Origin: Mangrovitalea sediminis
Lineage (GTDB): Bacteria > Pseudomonadota > Gammaproteobacteria > Pseudomonadales > Oleiphilaceae
Direction: 5' to 3'
DNA: 64,000 nt
Assembly: GCF_002514725.1 (NCBI RefSeq)
Contig: NZ_NTLB01000003.1
Span: 558,001-622,000 of the forward strand
Of the stretch, positions 18,395 to 26,940 are shown piece after piece. How positions within the stretch are numbered: position 1 is the stretch's first letter; each line of letters starts with the position of its first letter. Under the pieces are notes generated by a model. The model saw nothing but the letters and a program-made list of their open reading frames with translations, was not told the DNA's origin and searched no databases. Made by a program: the position numbers and the translations under genes.

Positions 18395-21300
18395 TACAGG
18401 TTCCTGGGGCATCGGAAATTCTCGAGTTCTGGCAATTGGAATGGGTTGTCGACGCTCTGTGCGATCAGTTCGTATTTGGCCGTGTGGCCCTTGTAGCTAA
18501 AGCTGACGTGATAGTGATCCGCCGAGGTTTTGCTCAGGTGACTGCGGTCCAGCAGGCGAAACCAGGCCCAGGGGCCTTCCAGTGCCTGACTGAGAGGACG
18601 TAAGCCGCCTGGCGGGGTGAATGCGATAACCGCCTCGCCGAGATTTTCGCCGCCCGGCCACTGAATCGGCGTGGCGATGGGCGGCCCATGGCGATAGGTG
18701 ATCTGCTGGCCGTTGATGCTTAGCAGGAACTGGTTGATGTGGGTGTCAAGTGTCAGGGGTTTTAGTGAAAAGCGGATGTCCGGCAGCTTGCTGCCCGGCT
18801 GGAACATGACCTGACGGACCTTATCGGCATTTTCGAAGACCTGTAGGGCGCGGTTGCTCAGGCCCAGGTCCGTTGTCCAGCGCCAGTGGTGGCCGGAGGT
18901 ATTGACGAACGGTTTGAGGTAGTTGTCGAAGTAGGTCTGCACCAAGCCTTGGGGGCCAAAGAATGTGGCGAAATCTTTGAGTGTGGTGGCTTGGTGGCGT
19001 TTCTTGTCGACGGGATAATGGTCGGCGATGGCACGTTCATAGAATCGATACACCTGATCCCGCCAAATCTGGTTGAGGTAGGACTGGGCACCTTGCACCA
19101 GCACCTCATTACTATTCTCTGCCACCTGACTGAGCCAGCCGCCGACCGGAGCCGGCAGGTTTTGGGATGTCATCGCCAGTTTGCGGCTGGGTCGGTCACC
19201 TGCAATCAGGCTGTGGTAGCTGTCGGCCTGACGGCTGGGACTCAGTGCGATGTTGTCCAGGCTCTGCTGAATCTGACCCATGAGGGTGAATGCCCGGGAA
19301 ATCGATGAGTGGGTGTCGTCCAGCTCTCTGGCCAGCTGGATTTCGTTCTTGAAGGCGGCTTCCACTTCCTTGCCGGGAAGAGCTGCGGAGATGTCCGGTG
19401 CGCCTTCCTGAGGCATGAAACGGCGCATCCGTGCCTTGAGGCTCGATAGTTTCTGGTCGACTGCTGCAGGCGCGGCCTTTCCGGTATCGGAGACCGATGG
19501 CAGGTGGGTTAACTCAACATTCTTGCGAACGATCCGGAGCAACTGTTGTAACGGCTCGCTGGGTCCGCCCAGCGAGCCCAGCAACTGTCGACCATTGTTG
19601 AGGTCGTGGAAGGGTATGGGCTGGATGTCGTCGAGCAGCTGCCGCCACCGGTAGATATATTCGGCGAAATACCGCTTACGAACTTCGTCTCGCAGGTGCT
19701 TGCGATCTTCATCGCTGAGTTGGGGCATGTCGGTCTGTCCATACACCCAGGATTCCCTGGACAGCTTGTCGGTGAGCTTACGGCTTTCCATCTGGAAGAT
19801 GGTGTGGAAGCCGTTGTAGGTGAAAAGGCCGGGAATGGTGAGATCCAGCGGTTTACCGCTTTTGCGCTCCAGGAAAGCCAGCGTCTGGCTGTCGAGGACG
19901 TCGCTCAAATGGAAGGCCGGCAATTGCTTGTCGGTGCCGTATTCCTGTTTCAACTCCCGATAAGCCCGTTCGGACAGCGGCATACGGTTAAGCTGCTGGC
20001 GGGCTTGGGCGACCACCGCCGAATCGGCTCCTCCGAGGGTCATTTTATGGCTGACCACCTCAGTCAGGTGGTTCTCCAGGGAATCGCGTAGCTGACGGTT
20101 TAGTGATCCTGGCCAGGTCTCCTCCCAATCCAGTTGGAACCACGCCTGAACCTGGTCCGGGTCGAAGTGGGACTTGTCGTGCAGCATGAGATAGGTCTTG
20201 AGGGTTTCGTACTCGTACTCAAACGAATTTCCGGGCTCGGACAGGCGACTGGCCAGGCGTCGATTGAGGTAGGGCAGGAATTTTTGCCTGAGGGCATGCT
20301 CATAGGCGACGGTTCCCGCCTGACCAAGCTTCTCACCCTGATAGAGACCGAAACCTTCGCTCCAGGTCTTAGGCGCAGTGCCCTGAGCGAAGCCGTAGGG
20401 CAGGTCCCTGAGGAGATTGAGTGCCTGGGCCAATTGTACAACGTCGTAATGATCGGCGTTCCCGGGTAAATCGTTCTGCAACTGCTTTATCTGATCGATG
20501 TGGTTGTCGACCTGATGGATTGTTTGCAGGTTACGGCTATAACTCTGCGTCCAGGCGGCCACTCCGGTGCATAACAGCAAGCCCATCGCTGTGTAGGTGG
20601 CGATGGTGAGATGACGTAATCGCTTGGACGCAGTGTGGCTGATGGTGGCCACGTTACTTTCCGGGAAGATGACGCCGTCGAAGACCTTCTTGAGGAAGTA
20701 GCCCTTTGCCGCATCGTGAACGGCGGGCTCGACGTCACTGGTGCGCAGTCCCAGTTCGGCTTTGAGATTCTTGAGAATGCGGTTGACCGGGTGTCCGCTC
20801 TGCGAGGCACTGACGATATAGATTCCCCGCAGTAACGGCGGTTCTTCATATTGATTGGGGGCGAATATTGCCCTGGCCAGTTCGTCGATGGGGCCTTGCA
20901 GTAATCGCATCTGGCGGGGGAAGCCCTGGATCAGCGCTCGGGTATCAATATCCCTCTCGTGGTCGATCCGCTTCAGGGTGCCGAGTTCGAGGCGCCGCAC
21001 CAGCGTCAGGTAAGCATTGTTGAAGTCGTCGATATTGATCAGGTTGTCGTTGTTGTCGAAGGGTAAGGTGACCCCCAGGATCTGCTCGCGTTCTTCCTGG
21101 GAAAGATCCTTGAAGTACTCGCGAAAACCGGAAATGAGGTCGGCCTTGGTAAGCAGCAGATACACCGGCGTCCGAAGGCCTAGCTGATTGTTGAGCTCCT
21201 GGATGCGCTGTTTGATGGCGCGGGCGTTGAGGCCGCGTTCAGTGGGTGTTTGGTTGGCGATATCCTCGAGGCTGACTGTCACGATGACACCGTTGACCGG

Positions 21301-21954
21301 TCGTTTGGGCCGGTGTTTGCGCAGCAGCGAGAGGAAACCGTTCCAGGCTTTGCGGTCCTGTTCCCGATCGCTGTCCTGGGACGTATATCGGCCGGCGGTA
21401 TCCAGCATCACGGCCTTGTCGGTGAACCACCAGTCGCAGTTACGAGTGCCACCGATGCCCTCTAATGCATCGATTCCCATGGATTCGCGCAGGGGGAAGC
21501 GCAGGCCTGAGTTGAGCAATGCCGTGCTTTTGCCGGAACCGGGGGCGCCGATCAGCATGTACCAGGGCAATTGATAGATGGTTTTGCGGCCGCCGAGATG
21601 CATATTTTTCAGGGTTTGCAGTGCTTCCTGCAGCCGCGTTTGCAACTGTGCGATTTCCCGGTTGGCCGGTTCGTCTCCCTGGCTATCTTCATCGCCGTCG
21701 ACGATACGGGCCATCATCTCCTGATGGGAGCGTTTCTCCCTGTGCCGCAACCGGGCGTTGTTTGCCCCCCAGAGCAACAGGATGGCAATAAGGGTTAGCA
21801 GTCGTGCGCTGGTGCCGGCCAGGGGGGTATGACCCGCGAAGGCGATCAGTGGCCCGCCAAACCATACCAGGATTGCAATGGCGATCAGGCCGAGCGCGAT
21901 CAGTGCGGTGCGGGAGAACAAAAAGGTCTTGAGCGATTGAAAGACAGTTTTCAT
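18394..21954 (-). CDS. tssM: T6SS inner-membrane complex protein TssM (IcmF)
   Basis: 1186 residues, full length. Two N-terminal membrane helices (about 14-34 and 48-64), a cytoplasmic domain with an intact Walker A motif GAPGSGKS (136-143) and DTAGRY near 180, a third membrane helix (about 435-455, TIATYTAMGLLLCTGVAAW), then a long periplasmic part ending in the IcmF C-terminal domain. TssM links the membrane complex with TssJ in the periplasm and TssL in the inner membrane. The intact Walker motif suggests that nucleotide binding is kept, which is not true of all family members. 41 bp separate it from tssL. Confidence 0.96.
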   Translation of the reverse strand: MKTVFQSLKTFLFSRTALIALGLIAIAILVWFGGPLIAFAGHTPLAGTSARLLTLIAILLLWGANNARLRHREKRSHQEMMARIVDGDEDSQGDEPANREIAQLQTRLQEALQTLKNMHLGGRKTIYQLPWYMLIGAPGSGKSTALLNSGLRFPLRESMGIDALEGIGGTRNCDWWFTDKAVMLDTAGRYTSQDSDREQDRKAWNGFLSLLRKHRPKRPVNGVIVTVSLEDIANQTPTERGLNARAIKQRIQELNNQLGLRTPVYLLLTKADLISGFREYFKDLSQEEREQILGVTLPFDNNDNLINIDDFNNAYLTLVRRLELGTLKRIDHERDIDTRALIQGFPRQMRLLQGPIDELARAIFAPNQYEEPPLLRGIYIVSASQSGHPVNRILKNLKAELGLRTSDVEPAVHDAAKGYFLKKVFDGVIFPESNVATISHTASKRLRHLTIATYTAMGLLLCTGVAAWTQSYSRNLQTIHQVDNHIDQIKQLQNDLPGNADHYDVVQLAQALNLLRDLPYGFAQGTAPKTWSEGFGLYQGEKLGQAGTVAYEHALRQKFLPYLNRRLASRLSEPGNSFEYEYETLKTYLMLHDKSHFDPDQVQAWFQLDWEETWPGSLNRQLRDSLENHLTEVVSHKMTLGGADSAVVAQARQQLNRMPLSERAYRELKQEYGTDKQLPAFHLSDVLDSQTLAFLERKSGKPLDLTIPGLFTYNGFHTIFQMESRKLTDKLSRESWVYGQTDMPQLSDEDRKHLRDEVRKRYFAEYIYRWRQLLDDIQPIPFHDLNNGRQLLGSLGGPSEPLQQLLRIVRKNVELTHLPSVSDTGKAAPAAVDQKLSSLKARMRRFMPQEGAPDISAALPGKEVEAAFKNEIQLARELDDTHSSISRAFTLMGQIQQSLDNIALSPSRQADSYHSLIAGDRPSRKLAMTSQNLPAPVGGWLSQVAENSNEVLVQGAQSYLNQIWRDQVYRFYERAIADHYPVDKKRHQATTLKDFATFFGPQGLVQTYFDNYLKPFVNTSGHHWRWTTDLGLSNRALQVFENADKVRQVMFQPGSKLPDIRFSLKPLTLDTHINQFLLSINGQQITYRHGPPIATPIQWPGGENLGEAVIAFTPPGGLRPLSQALEGPWAWFRLLDRSHLSKTSADHYHVSFSYKGHTAKYELIAQSVDNPFQLPELENFRCPRNL

Positions 21955-21995
21955 GACTATGGCGATAACATCCTGTTAGGGGAGCCCGTTATCCA

Positions 21996-23309
21996 TTACG
22001 GGTATACGTTGATATCAACTCTGCGATTGCGGGCCCTATCTGCAGGACTGTCGTTGGCGACGAGGGGTTGGGAAGCGCCTTCCCCCTCTGCGATCAGGCG
22101 GCCGGCCAGGCTGCCCGCCTGACCAAGGATGCCGACGACCGCATTGGCTCTGGCCAGTGAAAGGTGCCAGTTTGAGGGGTAGCGGGTGGTAAAGATCGGC
22201 TGGTTGTCCGTATGCCCGTCCACCTCAATGTGACCTTTCACCGTTTCCAGGCTCTGCGCGACTTTCTGCAGTATCGGTACATAGGACTCATTGAGCGAAG
22301 CGCTGCCGGAACCGAACAGGTTATCGGCCTGTAGGCGGATGGTGGTGTGATCTGGGTAGCTGACGACGCTGAGCAGTTTCCGATTGATCTCGACACTGAG
22401 CAATTGGCGAAGATGGTTCGCAGTGCCGGTCAGTAGCTGTGGAGTTGCCGAAGAAGCAGTTTGAGGCGGATCGATTTGGTTGAGTGCAGCAAAGGCGGGT
22501 TCGGCGCGCCGGTTGATGGCATAGCTGAAGCCCAGGTAGATGGCGAGCATGAGTGCCAGTATCAAGGCACAGCCTACCCAAAGGGGCAGCTTTTCTCCCA
22601 AAGAGGGCTCGCGGATAACATTCTTTTCCGCATCCGGGGTCAAGCGTGCACTGTCGACATCCCGCTGGCGCTGAATGCTGTGATATAGCTCACTGCGAAG
22701 GGTGTCGAGTCGCTCCCGTCCACGTTCCGCCAGGCGCAGTTTCCCTTCAAAACCCAGGGCCAGGCATAAGTAGAACAGTTCCAGGAGGTGGAGGTGCTTC
22801 ACCGGGGTTTCCTGGCACTTTGCCAGTAGCTCGAAAAAGCGTTCGCCGCCCACCGTTTCCTTGTGTAGGGTCGCCACCAGGGTGTGCGTGCCCCAACTGC
22901 TTTCATTGCCCCAGACGGTGTGCAGTACGGTCTCGTCGATCAGGGCGCAGAGTGCGTAACGGGCGGCATGAAGATCGTCGAGATCGACGTCCTGTTTGCG
23001 CAGTTGACGTTCGAACTCCTTTACCATTTGCAGGCACTGCTGGTGCAGTCGTGTTACATCCTGGTATTGATCCAGGTGCCTTAGCTGGCCGGCCAGACTG
23101 AGCAGTGTGGCCGCCCCGTCGAGAATTGGATTGATGCCAATCTCCGGACACAGCGGTTGTGCGTGTGTACGCGGTGCGATCGGATTGAGCAGTGTCGGGT
23201 CCGAACCTGTGGCGGCTGTGCCCGGTGGGCGGGGCTCGCCTTTTGCAGAGCGGGCACCGGGACGCGGAATCAGAAGCGTCGCGTCCTCGCTATTGCTGTA
23301 GGCTGTCAC
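21996..23309 (-). CDS. tssL: T6SS membrane protein TssL with OmpA-like peptidoglycan-binding domain
   Basis: 437 residues. The DotU domain spans about 50-225 (YALCALIDETVLHTVWGNESSWG, ELFYLCLALGFEGKLRL), a single membrane helix lies about 228-252, and an OmpA-like domain about 310-437 contains IEVDGHTDNQPI, LSLARANAVVGIL and NRRVDINVYP. This extended form anchors the apparatus in peptidoglycan without a separate TagL. The start is a GTG with GGAG about 10 nt upstream. It is 6 bp from tssK. The N-terminal 50 residues are Pro/Thr-rich and likely disordered. Confidence 0.96.
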   Translation of the reverse strand: MTAYSNSEDATLLIPRPGARSAKGEPRPPGTAATGSDPTLLNPIAPRTHAQPLCPEIGINPILDGAATLLSLAGQLRHLDQYQDVTRLHQQCLQMVKEFERQLRKQDVDLDDLHAARYALCALIDETVLHTVWGNESSWGTHTLVATLHKETVGGERFFELLAKCQETPVKHLHLLELFYLCLALGFEGKLRLAERGRERLDTLRSELYHSIQRQRDVDSARLTPDAEKNVIREPSLGEKLPLWVGCALILALMLAIYLGFSYAINRRAEPAFAALNQIDPPQTASSATPQLLTGTANHLRQLLSVEINRKLLSVVSYPDHTTIRLQADNLFGSGSASLNESYVPILQKVAQSLETVKGHIEVDGHTDNQPIFTTRYPSNWHLSLARANAVVGILGQAGSLAGRLIAEGEGASQPLVANDSPADRARNRRVDINVYP

Positions 23310-23315
23310 GTTGCA

Positions 23316-24647
23316 TCACTCCTTGATGGCCCAAAATTCCAACTCCAGTCCTGGATAGTTGCCGGCGAGGTGGAAGGCAAAGCCTCCCGAATTCTGCATG
23401 GATTCCCAGTAGGCACTGTGTTTGTCCAGCTGGAAGTAAACGAAACCTGCAATGACTGGCACCTGCCGGGGCGCGACGGCCAATGTGGTCAGGCCGATAC
23501 CGGGCAGTTGGTTGTTGACGAGTTGCCTGATCATTTCCACAGGACCAATTTTCATGTGTCCCGGCAGCAGGGTTACCAGCTCGTTGCGGGGGGTATCGGC
23601 CTTCACGGCCAGAATGAACTGATCGAACTTGAGCCAGCTACGGTCGGTCACCGGTGCTACGCTAACGCCGTAGGATTGCTCCTTGATCGGTATCCGCGTC
23701 GCCGTTTGTTCCAGCACCGAACTCAGTTGCAGGTACAGCTGCTCGAGCAGCGGCGTCATGCTGTGGCGTAGGTCGTCGTGATTGTAATGGACCTTTAGTT
23801 GCGGCCGCTTTTGCGCCTGCACGAAGGTCGAAAGTTCTGCATAGAGCTGTATCGTGGCTTCGAAAAGCTGCAGGGGATGCAGGTGCGGCAGTTCGGCATA
23901 GTGCTCGAACAATGCCTGATAGCGGTTCAGCATCTGCAGCATGATAAAGTCAGCTACCGCTGAGGCGCCGCCTTGGCCTGCCTGAGCAAAACGGGTTGCC
24001 AGACTTTCCGCACGCTGATTCAACAGACCGACGACTTCTGTGATCTGGTGATGCAAGACCGGTAGGTTATTGACCGATACCGTGGCGGGAATGAAACTTT
24101 CGTCCAACTGGATGGAGCTGTTCTGGCGAACCTCCGAAACACGGGTTACCGCCAATCGCGTAAAGCCGTCCAGCTCCTCATTGTCGCGTAGCAAGCAGCA
24201 TTTCAGGCGTCCCACTTCAAGGACTTCGGCTTCGTCGCCGGCTTCAGTTAGATCGTAGACATCGGTATCCATGCGTAACAGGCCGCAGGTGCGGTCGTTC
24301 TCGTCTGTGGTGACGTAGGGCGTGCCGGCACGGTAAACGGGGATGGCCAAGTAGAGAAGGGTGTCGCGGGTGCCGCTAGACAGCTCCAGTACCGGCGGCG
24401 GTTGATCCTGGTCGGGAATCCGGAAGGGAGTGCCGTCAGGAAACACGCCGCAGGCCCGTCGGATGGCGACTTTTCCCATTCGTAGCAGGTTATGATCCAG
24501 CTCCAGCTCGTCGAAGCCATAGGAATAGGAGCCCAGCACGCGGCAGCGGGATTCGATCCGCTGTTCGATAAAGCGGTCATGTTGTTGCAAATGGTGGGGC
24601 TTGAGCAGCATGCCTTCTGACCATACCACCCGATTGTGGAGACTCAT
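23316..24647 (-). CDS. tssK: T6SS baseplate-membrane connector TssK
   Basis: 443 residues, standard length. The N-terminal shell motif VVWSEGMLLKPHHLQQHDRFIE (8-29) is diagnostic; ARCEGV-type helices and ALFEHYAELPHLHPLQLFEA follow in the middle; the C-terminal part has QLDKHSAYWESMQNSGGFAFHLAG. TssK trimers join the baseplate wedges to TssM/TssL. It lies between tssJ (21 bp) and tssL (6 bp), a classic J-K-L block. Confidence 0.97.
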   Translation of the reverse strand: MSLHNRVVWSEGMLLKPHHLQQHDRFIEQRIESRCRVLGSYSYGFDELELDHNLLRMGKVAIRRACGVFPDGTPFRIPDQDQPPPVLELSSGTRDTLLYLAIPVYRAGTPYVTTDENDRTCGLLRMDTDVYDLTEAGDEAEVLEVGRLKCCLLRDNEELDGFTRLAVTRVSEVRQNSSIQLDESFIPATVSVNNLPVLHHQITEVVGLLNQRAESLATRFAQAGQGGASAVADFIMLQMLNRYQALFEHYAELPHLHPLQLFEATIQLYAELSTFVQAQKRPQLKVHYNHDDLRHSMTPLLEQLYLQLSSVLEQTATRIPIKEQSYGVSVAPVTDRSWLKFDQFILAVKADTPRNELVTLLPGHMKIGPVEMIRQLVNNQLPGIGLTTLAVAPRQVPVIAGFVYFQLDKHSAYWESMQNSGGFAFHLAGNYPGLELEFWAIKE

Positions 24648-24668
24648 GGGCGACTACCTCGATGGCGG

Positions 24669-25154
24669 TTAGTGGTCCCGGCCGATGGCCAGGGAAAGAC
24701 GGTTGACGTCGACGGAAAAGGTATCGTGGCCATCCGGATCGACAGGAATGACGGCACGCCAGTTGGCGTTGCCGATATCCCGATAGGCGACGACGATGCC
24801 GAGGTAGCGAGTCGCCGGGTTCAGCTCGCGGTGGATAACTTTGGTTTCGGTCGGGCGTAGCTCGAATTCGGACTTCTTCAGCAGGTCGGGGCCCAGTACG
24901 CTTTTGTCCTGGCTGAACAGGGGGAAGAAACCCGAGTTTTGGAAAACGTCCTTGGCGCCGAGTTCGTAGACGCGCACGACCACGGGCGACGCCTGCCCCT
25001 GGATATTCGGATTGGTGTCGGCCGATGCCTTGATATCGAGCTCGGTATAGGGGGGATAGACTTCCCGGACGGTACTGCAGCCGCCAAGTCCCGCTGCTGC
25101 GAGAATGGCCGACAACGCCAGCCATCGAAAAAGCCTGCGTGGTGCTGAAAGCAT
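24669..25154 (-). CDS. tssJ: T6SS outer-membrane lipoprotein TssJ
   Basis: 161 residues with a lipoprotein signal: RRLFRWLALSAILAAAGLGGC, with the lipobox Cys at 26. The mature part has the TssJ beta-sandwich features SPVVVRVYELGAKDVFQNSGFFPLF and RYLGIVVAYRDIGNANWRAVIPV. TssJ contacts the periplasmic end of TssM from the outer membrane. It is preceded by the FHA gene (8 bp) and followed by tssK. Confidence 0.96.
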   Translation of the reverse strand: MLSAPRRLFRWLALSAILAAAGLGGCSTVREVYPPYTELDIKASADTNPNIQGQASPVVVRVYELGAKDVFQNSGFFPLFSQDKSVLGPDLLKKSEFELRPTETKVIHRELNPATRYLGIVVAYRDIGNANWRAVIPVDPDGHDTFSVDVNRLSLAIGRDH

Positions 25155-25162
25155 GGTGATGG

Positions 25163-26536
25163 TTACTCCCTGTGCGCTTCTTGCGTCCTTGTCTGTTCGT
25201 AAGCGGTGACGAATTCGTCGGAAAAATGATGGAGCAGGCCGTCGCCATGCTGGTCTGCCAGCAGTGAGTAAAGCGCCTGATAGCGGTCCCAGGCCTCTGC
25301 TTTGCGTCCGCTGGCGCTTAGCCTTGCCATCAGTGACTCAGGTCTTTCCTTTTGCCCGATTTGCTCCGGATCGAAATGCGCCATTAGCGCGGCAAACACC
25401 GACTGCATGCCATTCAGCAGGCCAGCTTGATGGCTTGCAATGTCCTCAAAGGATTTCCGTACCGCTTCCACGGGTTCCAGATAGCTTGACCGGCTTTGCA
25501 GCAGCAGGTTGAACACCGCGTCATCTGCGGTGGCGGAGAACTTCAGTGGGTTATTGTCGCCAACACGAATGCGCGTCTGGATCGCACGGAATTCGCTCTT
25601 TGTGGTTTCCCGCATTCGCATCAGCTGCAGCAATCCTTCGAGCAGTTCGCGGGTAAGTTGGCCGGCTTTGCGTCCCAGCTCGGCGGGGGCCAGATTGGTG
25701 AGGCCTTGTTCGTCGGCGATGCCCAACGCTTCGGTATAGGACCGGAAGAAGGCTTCATTGCCTTCGGGGGCTGGCACTGCCGGCAGGGGCTGATCCGTTC
25801 TGAACCCGGTAATACTTTTGGATTCGGATACTGTCACCAGGCCGTCAATGGGTGTTTTGGTGTTCGGTTCTGGACGGATCTCTTGTGACAGCGGTGGTGC
25901 GGCTGGTGCCTCTATCTTTTCAGGTGACTGTTCGTGCGGCCGGGCAAAGGCGGATAGATGATTCTCGAACTGCTCGGGGATAAAGGGCTGCTGTGATGTC
26001 TGCCCCTCTGTTTGAGGCCCGCCTTTTGGCGTTATTGGTGTTACGGCGGGGATACTGAACGCATCGCTGCTCAACCCGAGATTATCCGGCCGCTTGTTTA
26101 ATGCGTTGGCGCCGGAAGTTGCTGTAGCGTTGGGAATGGCGAGGTTCGGCTGATCCGTGTCTGCGGCCTTAACGGAATTTTGCGCGTTTCCGATGGCTAC
26201 GACTTCCACCTCGTACTCACCCAGAAACAGCACATCGCCGACATTGAGTACAGCCGTTTTGTCTTTGCCAAGAGGGTCGGAAGCGTTGTTGATGAAAAGA
26301 CCGTTGGTGGATTCGTCACGAACGACAAAGCAGTCGTCTCGATAGAAAATCGAAGCGTGGATGCCGGAAATAACGCGCGAAGGATCGGGAAGCACCCAGT
26401 CGCAGTCGACGTTTCGCCCCAGGGTCTTGCCGCCCTGAATGTCGAAGTGCCTTTCCGCTTCCTGCGTTCTAGACAAACGGTGATAGCTGATAATCCGCAA
26501 ACGGATTGTGCGGGAGTCCACCATACTGCAGTCCAT
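25163..26536 (-). CDS. FHA-domain protein of T6SS (TagH/Fha)
   Basis: 457 residues, first gene of the minus-strand cluster. An FHA domain spans about 15-110: GRNVDCDWVLPDPSRVISGIHASIF and DESTNGLFIN give the Gly-Arg, Ser, His and Asn positions that bind phosphothreonine. A long Pro/Thr/Gln-rich linker (about 120-250) leads to a C-terminal helical T6SS-FHA domain (about 265-457) with ELLEGLLQLMRMRETTKSEFR. In the known pathway it is the substrate of PpkA and PppA and activates secretion. The start may be the ATG at 26536 or the one at 26524; neither has a strong ribosome-binding site. Confidence 0.93.
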   Translation of the reverse strand: MDCSMVDSRTIRLRIISYHRLSRTQEAERHFDIQGGKTLGRNVDCDWVLPDPSRVISGIHASIFYRDDCFVVRDESTNGLFINNASDPLGKDKTAVLNVGDVLFLGEYEVEVVAIGNAQNSVKAADTDQPNLAIPNATATSGANALNKRPDNLGLSSDAFSIPAVTPITPKGGPQTEGQTSQQPFIPEQFENHLSAFARPHEQSPEKIEAPAAPPLSQEIRPEPNTKTPIDGLVTVSESKSITGFRTDQPLPAVPAPEGNEAFFRSYTEALGIADEQGLTNLAPAELGRKAGQLTRELLEGLLQLMRMRETTKSEFRAIQTRIRVGDNNPLKFSATADDAVFNLLLQSRSSYLEPVEAVRKSFEDIASHQAGLLNGMQSVFAALMAHFDPEQIGQKERPESLMARLSASGRKAEAWDRYQALYSLLADQHGDGLLHHFSDEFVTAYEQTRTQEAHRE

Positions 26537-26940
26537 TAACTCGTTTCAGTCCCTTTTGTTCCCTTTATGATGGCCATCCTTTCCCGTTTCCGGGGGAGCG
26601 GCCAACGGCTCCTGTGCCAGCTTCGGCACTGTGCCATTGCAGTCATGACACCTCCGTGTCACTTCTCGGCCCGCATTCAAATGCCGGGGCGAGCAATGGC
26701 CTCATCGACACCAATCCCACCATGGTTCGGTGACGACGAGGCCTTGGATTATAGGGAGCGTCTGGGGTAGACTCAAGCCGCTTTTCCGGACCGGGTATCA
26801 TGAAAGGGAAGGCGGCCGCCCTCTCCGGTGATGCGGGAGGGTGGGTTCGATGAAGTGCCGGCCATGCCGCCGTACAGAGGGAGAGGGCTTTCCCCGGGGC
26901 ATGGAGCGCAAAGGGTTAACAACGGATTGAGACCTCGGGC
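26537..26940. promoter_or_regulatory. Divergent control region between FHA operon and ppkA
   Basis: 404 bp between the start of the minus-strand T6SS operon and the plus-strand kinase gene, so it should carry both promoters. It contains an inverted repeat TGACAC-CTCC-GTGTCA at 26646-26661 and, just before, GTGCC-AGCTTC-GGCAC. Either could bind a regulator; I cannot name one. No exact sigma-54 GG-N10-GC element was found. No gene is seen in it. Confidence 0.5.

Noticed and set aside
26537-26940. Possible sigma-54 promoter near TGGCACAG in the divergent region
   Set aside because: The second element is not at the required 10-bp spacing.
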